A DNA stretch of 64,000 nt from a bacterium (lineage in GTDB: Bacteria; SZUA-79; Acidulodesulfobacterales; Acidulodesulfobacteraceae): contig JAJZJX010000006.1 in the NCBI GenBank assembly GCA_021850985.1, positions 1 to 64,000 of the forward strand, given 5' to 3'. Of the stretch, positions 34,374 to 40,884 are shown in pieces; the stretch's first letter is position 1; each line of letters opens with the position of its first letter. The position numbers and the translations under genes are program-made. The notes under the pieces are model-generated. The model did not search any database and was not told the origin of the DNA. It saw nothing but the letters and a program-made list of their open reading frames with translations.

Positions 34374-34435
34374 TTAAGGCGCGGCAAAATCGGTGCTTTC
34401 AGTTTTTTATGCATCGCCGTATGTCCGCGCCTTAA
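34374..34435 (+). promoter_or_regulatory. Long hairpin abutting the start codon of the gene at 34442
   Basis: TTAAGGCGCGG (34374-34384) pairs perfectly with CCGCGCCTTAA (34425-34435), with further pairing inside (CGGTGC near GCATCGCCG). The hairpin ends 6 nt before the GTG start and no T run follows. A Shine-Dalgarno is not visible. It could control translation initiation, or it may be a processed 3' end of the upstream operon. Confidence 0.45.
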
Positions 34436-34441
34436 AAAACA

Positions 34442-35461
34442 GTGAATAAAACCTTTATAATTTCGACGTTTCTCGGTTTAACGTTTGTCGTCGTTTTAGT
34501 AGTTTTAGTAGGTCCTAAAAATATAATTCAGATGGTTGACCGCCTGAATTATATCGATTTTCTTATTTTATTTTTTCTATCTTATCTTGCGCTTTTTTTG
34601 TCGGCTCTTTCATTTAACAACGCTTTAAACGTATATGATTCTAAAATAGGTTTAATAGATCTTTTAAATATAAAGCTTATAGGATACAGCGCGAATTATA
34701 TAGCGCCTTCAGGTATTTTTGCAGGTTTTATAGGCGGAGACGCCATAATGGCGTTGATTCTTAAAAAAAGAACGTCGCTTGATTTTAAACGGGGTTTTTC
34801 TGCCGGTCTTGCCGCAAAGGTTATAGAATTTGCAATATTTCTTTTATTTATTTATCTTGGGCTTATATTAGGGTTTAAGTACTTTTATCTGCCGCCGGAA
34901 ATATGGTATCTGCTGTTAATCGCGGCGATATTCGTAGGAGTCGTAACTCTTATTTTTTTAATAAATCCGATAATAGACAACAGGTTTTTTACGAAATTTT
35001 TAAAATATTTGACGAGATATAAAGTTTTAAACAAAATAATTTTTAAAATACTGAAACATATAAATAATTTTGAAAAAGAGCTGCATCTTTTTTACGTTAA
35101 AGGTAAAAAGTATCTCTTTTTAAGTCTTTTTTTAAGTTTAATAGAAACAGTCTTCCTCATATTCCAAATATGGCTTTTGGTTCATTATCTTGGCGTAAAT
35201 ATGGGATTTTCTAAAACTTTATTGGTATTTTCCGTATCTATGCTGGTGTTTGCGCTGCCCCTTGCTCCCGGTTCGGCCGGAACATACGAACTTTCGCAGG
35301 TCGGCCTTTTCGATATACTCGGACTCGGTTCGGACGTCGGACTTGCTTTTAGTTTAATAATGAGGGCTATAAATATACTCATGGTAGCGATATCTTTCTT
35401 TCTCGTGCCGCATTACGGTTTTCATTTTTTTAAAAAAAGAGACGGTAAGGAGGCAGTTTGA
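34442..35461 (+). CDS. LPG-synthase-like (UPF0104/AglD-type) membrane protein
   Basis: This 339-aa polytopic protein has about eight membrane helices and belongs to the lysylphosphatidylglycerol-synthase transmembrane family (UPF0104). Motifs include GYSANYIAPSGIFAGFIGGD near residues 75-95 and LPLAPGSAGTYELSQVGLF near residue 275. The family moves or modifies lipid-linked molecules, and relatives sit in glycolipid loci. The start is GTG just after a strong hairpin. It overlaps the next gene by 4 nt (TTGA). Three glycosyltransferase genes follow. Confidence 0.85.
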   Translation: MNKTFIISTFLGLTFVVVLVVLVGPKNIIQMVDRLNYIDFLILFFLSYLALFLSALSFNNALNVYDSKIGLIDLLNIKLIGYSANYIAPSGIFAGFIGGDAIMALILKKRTSLDFKRGFSAGLAAKVIEFAIFLLFIYLGLILGFKYFYLPPEIWYLLLIAAIFVGVVTLIFLINPIIDNRFFTKFLKYLTRYKVLNKIIFKILKHINNFEKELHLFYVKGKKYLFLSLFLSLIETVFLIFQIWLLVHYLGVNMGFSKTLLVFSVSMLVFALPLAPGSAGTYELSQVGLFDILGLGSDVGLAFSLIMRAINILMVAISFFLVPHYGFHFFKKRDGKEAV

Positions 35462-36525
35462 AAATAATATATTCTCTATGCAGTTGGGGATTGGGACATG
35501 CTACGAGAGGACTTCCTGTTATCAGACGGCTTGTAAAAGAAGGGCATGAGGTAATTATTTATACCTCAGGCAGAAGCCTTGAACTTTTGAAATCCGAAAT
35601 TGGCGGCAATGCAAGATATATTCCTTCCGTCCCCTATCCTTCGCCGTATTCCGATAAAATAGGGTTTGCATTCAGATTTCTTAAAACCGCGCCTAAAATT
35701 TTGGCGCTTATAAAAGAAGAAGAGAAAGATATAGCTAAGATAGCGCAGGAAAACAAAATAGACATTATTATTTCCGACTCCCGTTTCGGTTCGCACTGCA
35801 AATTTGCGCCGTCCTACCTTCTGTTTCATCAGCTAAGATTTATCGCTCCTTTTAGGCTTCGACCCGCGGAGATGTTTACCGAATATTATAATCATTTTTT
35901 ACAGGATAAATTTGAAAAAATAATAGTTCCGGATTATGAGGATAATTCTCTTTCAGGCGATTTATCCCATAATCTAAGATATTTTAAAAAAGAAAAAGTT
36001 GAATATATAGGCATACTTTCCGATTTTGAAAAAATACAGACCGACGACGACATAGACTATCTTTTTTCTATTTCTGGTCCCGAACCTACGAGAACTATTC
36101 TTGAAGAAAAGCTTTTTTCGCAGATAGACCGCCTAAAAGGAAATATAGCCGTTTCGCTTGGAAAGCCAGGAAAGTTTACGAAAGAAACTATAAAAAACGC
36201 CGTCGTGTATTCTTTTCTTGAAAAAAAGAGAAGAGACGAACTTATGAACAGGGCTAAAATGGTTGTTTCCAGATCCGGATATACGACTATTATGGACGTA
36301 GCGGAAATAGAAAAAAAAGCTTTTTTCATTCCAACGCCCGGACAGACGGAACAGCTATATCTTGCAAGCCATTTGGAGAAGGCAGGCTTTTTTCATTCGG
36401 TAAAGCAAAATAAATTAAAGATTGACATTGATACAGAAGAAGCTTTAAAATATAAAGGTTTCACGCCTCCTTGGAGAACCGCCGAAAGCATAGAAAGGTT
36501 TCTTAAAATAGTAGGCGTTAATTAG
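35458..36525 (+). CDS. MurG/UGT-like glycosyltransferase (GT-B fold)
   Basis: This 355-aa protein opens with a GT-B donor-side motif, KIIYSLCSWGLGHATRGLPV. The C-terminal half has SRSGYTTIMDVAEIEKKAF, then IPTPGQTEQLYLASHLEKAG, the nucleotide-sugar binding region of GT28-like enzymes. The start is TTG with GGAGG upstream, overlapping the LPG-like membrane protein by 4 nt. It probably transfers a sugar to a lipid acceptor. The exact substrates are unknown. Confidence 0.85.
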   Translation: MKIIYSLCSWGLGHATRGLPVIRRLVKEGHEVIIYTSGRSLELLKSEIGGNARYIPSVPYPSPYSDKIGFAFRFLKTAPKILALIKEEEKDIAKIAQENKIDIIISDSRFGSHCKFAPSYLLFHQLRFIAPFRLRPAEMFTEYYNHFLQDKFEKIIVPDYEDNSLSGDLSHNLRYFKKEKVEYIGILSDFEKIQTDDDIDYLFSISGPEPTRTILEEKLFSQIDRLKGNIAVSLGKPGKFTKETIKNAVVYSFLEKKRRDELMNRAKMVVSRSGYTTIMDVAEIEKKAFFIPTPGQTEQLYLASHLEKAGFFHSVKQNKLKIDIDTEEALKYKGFTPPWRTAESIERFLKIVGVN

Positions 36526-36574
36526 TTTTATTTTAAATATATATATATTATTTTAATTTAAATTTTTAAACTAA

Positions 36575-37333
36575 ATGGTTTCGATAATAATACCTGCGCA
36601 CGAAGAAGAAAAATATATAGGAATTTCAATAGAAAGACTTTTAAGTCAGAGCGGGACGGTTTTTTTAAAAAAAGACGACAAAAACGCCCTGCATTCACAA
36701 TCACGACTAAACAGCTCGGGTAACTCCGAATATACCGGAAAAGTTTTATGCGAATTGACGGTCGTTGTAACCCACGGCAAAGACGATACCGAGGGCGTCG
36801 TTGCAAAATATAGAGAAGCAGGCGTTAATCTTATATCGGGAAATTTCAGCGGAGTATCGGAAGCGAGAAATATCGGCGCATCCGCTTCCGAAGGCGACGT
36901 TTTCTTGTTTTTAGACGCCGACACTCTTTTAAACGACGGTTTTATAAAAAGGCTCGACGACTTTAAAAATAAGTCCGATTTCATAGGGACATCTAAGCTG
37001 CTGCCCGATATTAACACGCTTAAAGCGCGTATCTTTATGTTCTGCAATAATATAGCTCATATAATAACCAAAACGTCTATGGCTTTAATATTCTGCCACA
37101 GGGACGTTTATAAAAACGTCGGAGGTTTCGACGAAAGTATGCAGGCCGGCGAAGACCTTAAATTTATCAATTTAGCGGTAAAAAACCGATTCGGCAGGTT
37201 TAAATATCTCGGAGACATAAGCGCCGTTACGTCGATGAGAAGATTTGAAATTAACGGATATTTCAAAACCGCCATTGAATGGATGGGCGGATATTTTTTT
37301 AAACCGCCGGAACATTACGACGTTGTAAGATAA
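36575..37333 (+). CDS. Family 2 glycosyltransferase
   Basis: This is a GT-A fold protein of 252 aa. MVSIIIPAHEEEKYIG opens the nucleotide-binding domain, and FLDADTLL is the DxD metal site. GGFDESMQAGEDLKF is the acceptor-side motif. An insertion of about 30 residues (after LLSQSG) separates the first beta strands and contains serine/asparagine-rich sequence. The gene lies between the GT-B enzyme and a DPM1-like enzyme and is likely part of the same pathway. No Shine-Dalgarno is visible. Confidence 0.87.
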   Translation: MVSIIIPAHEEEKYIGISIERLLSQSGTVFLKKDDKNALHSQSRLNSSGNSEYTGKVLCELTVVVTHGKDDTEGVVAKYREAGVNLISGNFSGVSEARNIGASASEGDVFLFLDADTLLNDGFIKRLDDFKNKSDFIGTSKLLPDINTLKARIFMFCNNIAHIITKTSMALIFCHRDVYKNVGGFDESMQAGEDLKFINLAVKNRFGRFKYLGDISAVTSMRRFEINGYFKTAIEWMGGYFFKPPEHYDVVR

Positions 37334-37337
37334 CGAT

Positions 37338-38204
37338 ATGAAAGTATTAATAGCTATACCGACTTATAACGAAAAAGAAAATATAAGCCGGATGATAAAT
37401 TCCGTTTTAAATCTTAACGAAACCGCAAAAGCCGCAGGCGGTTCAATTTCCTTGCCTCTGCATATTAACGTTTTAATAATAGACGATAATTCTCCAGACG
37501 GCACTGCAAAAATAGTTAAAGAATATATTAATTCGCATAAGCGGTTAGCCGCAAACGCCGATATAAACACAAATGCAGCAACAAACGTAAACGTAAAAGA
37601 CGGCGGAAATAAAAATGCTAATTTAATTTCAAACGCAGACGTCAATTCAGATGAACGCGTTTTTATTATAGAACGCGAGAAAAAACTCGGGCTTGGAACG
37701 GCATACGTAGCGGCGTTTAATTTTGCTTTAGATAACGATTACGACTACGTTATCACCATGGATTGCGATTTTTCGCATAATCCTGAAGAAATTGCGGGAT
37801 TTATAAGCCATATGCAGTCCGAAAAATGCGGAATGATAGTCGGTTCGCGTTATTCGGGCGGAGTACGCGTAATCAACTGGAGTATGAAGAGGCTTTTAAT
37901 TTCGTATTCCGCAAATATTTATGCAAAATTTATTACCGGCATTAAAATTACGGATTTGACCGGCGGTTTTAATATGTACGACGTAAACTGTCTGAAAAAA
38001 ATAAATTTAAACGGCATAAGTTCGCGCGGATATGCTTTCCAGATAGAAATGAAATACAGAATGGTAAAAGAGGGAAAATGCAATTTTAAAGAGCATCCTA
38101 TAATATTTTACGAAAGAACTTCCGGCAGATCAAAAATGTCCAAGGGTATTATTTTTGAGGCTTTTTTCAGGGTCATAAAACTGAGGCTCGGGCTTTTTAA
38201 ATAA
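37338..38204 (+). CDS. Dolichyl-phosphate mannose synthase-like glycosyltransferase
   Basis: This GT2 enzyme of 288 aa has a DPM1-like profile. The N-terminal motif KVLIAIPTYNEKENIS is followed by IDDNSPDGTAKIV, TMDCDFSHNPEE and GSRYSGGVRVINW. The C-terminal portion has RGYAFQIEMKYR. It would load a sugar (mannose or glucose) onto a polyprenyl phosphate. An Asn/Ala-rich low-complexity insertion of about 35 residues sits before ERVFII. It follows the previous gene by 4 nt and ends at a strong terminator. Confidence 0.9.
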   Translation: MKVLIAIPTYNEKENISRMINSVLNLNETAKAAGGSISLPLHINVLIIDDNSPDGTAKIVKEYINSHKRLAANADINTNAATNVNVKDGGNKNANLISNADVNSDERVFIIEREKKLGLGTAYVAAFNFALDNDYDYVITMDCDFSHNPEEIAGFISHMQSEKCGMIVGSRYSGGVRVINWSMKRLLISYSANIYAKFITGIKITDLTGGFNMYDVNCLKKINLNGISSRGYAFQIEMKYRMVKEGKCNFKEHPIIFYERTSGRSKMSKGIIFEAFFRVIKLRLGLFK

Positions 38205-38214
38205 TCGTCAAATA

Positions 38215-38245
38215 ATACTTGACTAATTTAGTCAAGTATGTTTTA
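38215..38245 (+). terminator. Terminator of the glycosyltransferase operon
   Basis: ATACTTGACT (38215-38224) pairs perfectly with AGTCAAGTAT (38230-38239) around a 5-nt loop, followed by GTTTT. Confidence 0.85.
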
Positions 38246-38305
38246 ATCAATATATAAAACATTAAATATTATTAACATTAAATATAAATAAAGCGGAGGT
38301 ATATT

Positions 38306-38752
38306 ATGCCTGTATATTCGGAAAAAGTAATGGATCACTTTCAGAATCCAAGAAACGTAGGGGAAATAGAAAATGCGGACGGCGTAGGTGAACTTGGAAA
38401 TCCTACGTGCGGCGATATAATGAAAATATATATTAAAGTTAAGGACGATAAAATAGAAGACGTCAAATTTAAAACTTTCGGATGCGGAGCGGCCATAGCT
38501 ACGAGCTCTATGGTAACCGAACTCGTAAAAGGCAAGACTCTCGAAGAAGCCGAAAAAATATCTAATGAAGCAGTTGCAGAAGCGTTAGACGGACTTCCTC
38601 CGGTAAAGATGCACTGTTCAAATCTTGCCGCCGATGCGCTTCATCTTGCCATAGAAGATTATAAAGCCAGAAAAGAGGGCAAAGGTCCTATAGGCAGAGT
38701 TGAAACGCCGGAGCACGACGAAGACGAACACGATCTGCTCGAACAGGCTTAA
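38306..38752 (+). CDS. iscU: Fe-S cluster scaffold protein IscU/NifU-like
   Basis: IscU carries nascent Fe-S clusters. All three cysteine ligands are visible: GNPTCGD, FGCGAAIATSS and VKMHCSN, with the conserved Asp in TCGD. At 148 aa it has an acidic C-terminal tail (EHDEDEHDLLEQA) beyond the usual end. GGAGG precedes the ATG by 8 nt. It is the first gene of an iscU-tusA-iscS cluster, in which the partner desulfurase lacks its PLP lysine. Confidence 0.95.
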   Translation: MPVYSEKVMDHFQNPRNVGEIENADGVGELGNPTCGDIMKIYIKVKDDKIEDVKFKTFGCGAAIATSSMVTELVKGKTLEEAEKISNEAVAEALDGLPPVKMHCSNLAADALHLAIEDYKARKEGKGPIGRVETPEHDEDEHDLLEQA

Positions 38753-38827
38753 ACGAAAGGTCTGCTAATTTATACAAGCAGCTAATTAATATAATATCAT
38801 ATATATACAGGCAATATAATAATTATT

Positions 38828-39052
38828 ATGGATTACGATTACGATCTCGATACTTTCGGTCTGATGTGTCCAATGCCGATTATGGAAGTTGCCGAAGAGT
38901 TTAAAAAAATACCGGACGGTTCGGTATTAAAAGTGACGGCGTCCGACGAAGGTATTATAGAAGACTTAAAGAGTTACTGCAAAAAAACCGGACATGAATT
39001 TCTGTCTTACGAAATTAATTTGCCCGAATACATAGTTTACGTTAAAAAATAA
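38828..39052 (+). CDS. TusA/SirA-family sulfur carrier
   Basis: This 74-aa protein has the TusA fold and the CPMPIM motif (C14), whose cysteine carries persulfide in the family. The sequence runs on to ASDEGIIEDLKSYCKKTGHE, a second conserved segment. Placed between iscU and iscS, it may deliver sulfur to the Fe-S scaffold or exchange sulfur with other pathways. No ribosome binding site of standard strength is seen. Confidence 0.88.
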   Translation: MDYDYDLDTFGLMCPMPIMEVAEEFKKIPDGSVLKVTASDEGIIEDLKSYCKKTGHEFLSYEINLPEYIVYVKK

Positions 39053-39121
39053 AAACGATAATATATAAAATAATTATATAAAATATAGATTGCTGCATAT
39101 TTTTTAAATTTGGAGGCAAAA

Positions 39122-40306
39122 GTGAAAATAATAAATTTCGACCATTTTGCTGCTACGAAAATGAGGCAGGAAGTAAAAGATGCAATGGAACCTTACTTTA
39201 TTTCCGAATACGGTAATCCCCAAAGCATTCATACCTTAGGCGACGAGCCCAGAGAAGCCTTATCTAAAGCCAGACTGCAGGCCGCCGAACTTTTAAACGC
39301 TTCAAGCAATGAAGTTATATTTACCGGAAGCGGTTCCGAATCGAACAACCTGGCAATAAAAGGAACGGCTTTTGCTAGAATGGACAAAGGCAGACATATA
39401 ATAGTTTCTAAAATAGAACATTTCAGCGTTTTAAATGCCGTTAAATCTTTAGCGAAGCTAGGTTTCGAGTTCAGCGAAGTTCCGGTTGACAAATACGGTA
39501 CGGTCGATCCGCAGGAAGTTAAAAACGCTTTAAGAAAAGATACCGTACTGGTAAGCATCGGACAGGCATCTAACGAGATAGGCACAATTCAGGATATTAA
39601 AGAAATTTCAAAAGTCGTTCATGAAAACTCGGCGGCGTATATGCATACCGATGCCAATACTTCATGCGGTTTTACCGAAACTGACGTAAAGGATCTCGGC
39701 GTTGATATGCTTTCTGCGGCGCCGCACAGATTTTACGGACCCAAAGGCACGGGTCTTTTTTACCTTAAAAAAGGGATACGCATAATGCCTTTGATAGACG
39801 GCGGGATTCAGGAATTCGGCCGCAGGGCGGGTACCGAAAACGTGCCTGCTATTGCCGGAGCGGGAGTTGCATGCGAACTTGCCAAAAAAGAGCTTAAATC
39901 CAGAACATCCCATCTACTGCCTATTCAAAAGGCCATCAAAGACGGAGTACTCAACAGTCTTGACGAAGTTTATTTAAACGGGCATCCCGAAAAAAGACTT
40001 CCTAACAATCTCAATTTTGTCGTAAAATATATAGAGGGCGAGTCTATGCTTATGTGGCTCAACAACAACGGGATTATGGTTGCGAGCGGTTCGGCCTGCA
40101 CGTCTAAAATACTAAAATCGTCGCACGTATTAAATGCAATCGGAGTCGATGCCGCGCTTGCCCAGGGATCTCTCCTGATATCCCTCGGTGAGGACAACAC
40201 CTTGGAAGATGCTGAATATTTCGTAAAAGAGCTTCCCGCCGTAGTCAAAAAATTAAGGGAGATGTCGCCTCTTTACGAAGAGGTTATGAAAAGGAATAAA
40301 AAGTAA
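39122..40306 (+). CDS. iscS: IscS-type cysteine desulfurase homologue with Arg in place of the PLP lysine
   Basis: This 394-aa protein has the IscS fold. It retains the mobile catalytic cysteine (SGSACTSK, C326) and the PLP-ring aspartate (HTDANTS). The motif that should read S-A-H-K reads SAAPHRFYGPKG, so Arg203 replaces the Schiff-base lysine. The C-terminal half (YLNGHPEKRLPNN, then KLREMSPLYE) resembles Archaeoglobus fulgidus IscS, which also lacks this lysine. The track's TTG at 39110 is rejected, because GGAGG (39112-39116) lies just before the GTG at 39122. It may work with IscU as a sulfur-receiving partner that uses external sulfide. Confidence 0.9.
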   Translation: MKIINFDHFAATKMRQEVKDAMEPYFISEYGNPQSIHTLGDEPREALSKARLQAAELLNASSNEVIFTGSGSESNNLAIKGTAFARMDKGRHIIVSKIEHFSVLNAVKSLAKLGFEFSEVPVDKYGTVDPQEVKNALRKDTVLVSIGQASNEIGTIQDIKEISKVVHENSAAYMHTDANTSCGFTETDVKDLGVDMLSAAPHRFYGPKGTGLFYLKKGIRIMPLIDGGIQEFGRRAGTENVPAIAGAGVACELAKKELKSRTSHLLPIQKAIKDGVLNSLDEVYLNGHPEKRLPNNLNFVVKYIEGESMLMWLNNNGIMVASGSACTSKILKSSHVLNAIGVDAALAQGSLLISLGEDNTLEDAEYFVKELPAVVKKLREMSPLYEEVMKRNKK

Positions 40307-40368
40307 AAACCAAGATGCTATTTGATTTTCGTTCATTTCTATTTGGCTGCAAATACTTGCGAAAATCC

Positions 40369-40397
40369 TTGAACGAATATATTTTAAATTGTATAAT
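40369..40397 (+). promoter_or_regulatory. Promoter of tRNA-Val
   Basis: TTGAAC (40369-40374), a 17-nt spacer and a perfect TATAAT (40392-40397). The tRNA begins 20 nt downstream. Confidence 0.65.
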
Positions 40398-40417
40398 AAT
40401 AAATTAAATAATAAACC

Positions 40418-40492
40418 GGGCGCGTAACTCAGGGGTAGAGTGCCACCTTCACACGGTGGAAGCCGCAGGTTCGAGACCTGCCGCGCCCACCA
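40418..40492 (+). tRNA. tRNA-Val (anticodon CAC)
   Basis: The 75-nt cloverleaf has acceptor GGGCGCG/CGCGCCC, D arm CTC/GAG, anticodon stem CCACC/GGTGG with loop TTCACAC, T arm GCAGG/CCTGC and an encoded CCA. The centre of the loop reads CAC. Confidence 0.95.
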
Positions 40493-40657
40493 CGCCAAAA
40501 TAAAGAAATAAAGCCTTTAGATTTTTCCGAATAATTCCTTTCGTTTAAATAACATTTTCAACCTAAACTTTCGCAGATGCCGGATGAAAAATGAATCCAT
40601 GCGCAAACTCTTTCGCTAAGCTTCAAGAGTATTACTACGGGTTTTCGTCCGCCCTTA

Positions 40658-40745
40658 ACAGTATATTAATTTTAATATTAATTTTAACCTAAAGGGGACA
40701 TTTCTACTTTGCTAAGAAGGGGACATTTCTATTTTGCCTTGACAC
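40658..40745. repeat. Family C repeat with two copies of the GGGGACATTTCT end
   Basis: AAAGGGGACATTTCTACTTT and AAGGGGACATTTCTATTTTG occur 27 nt apart, ending in GCCTTGACA. The upstream part (AACAGTATATTAATTTTAAT) is shared with 28703-28722. Multiple terminal repeats of this kind are typical of insertion-sequence ends, but no transposase is present. The rest of the stretch from 40493 to 40884 shows no gene. Confidence 0.6.
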
Positions 40746-40884
40746 AATCGTTAGAACAGAACGTTAGAACTATCTTGATTAAAATTACTTTAGTGATATA
40801 ATAAGAAATAATTAAAAAATAATAAAAATTATTTTTATTGCATATTTTATTCCATTTTATTGTGAATTTTAATTAATACAATTT

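Noticed and set aside
34374-34435. Terminator for the polyamine operon
   Set aside because: No T run follows the stem on either strand, and it sits directly before a start codon.
39110-39121. TTG start of the iscS ORF in the track
   Set aside because: GGAGG lies inside these codons and is correctly spaced for the GTG at 39122, so translation starts there.
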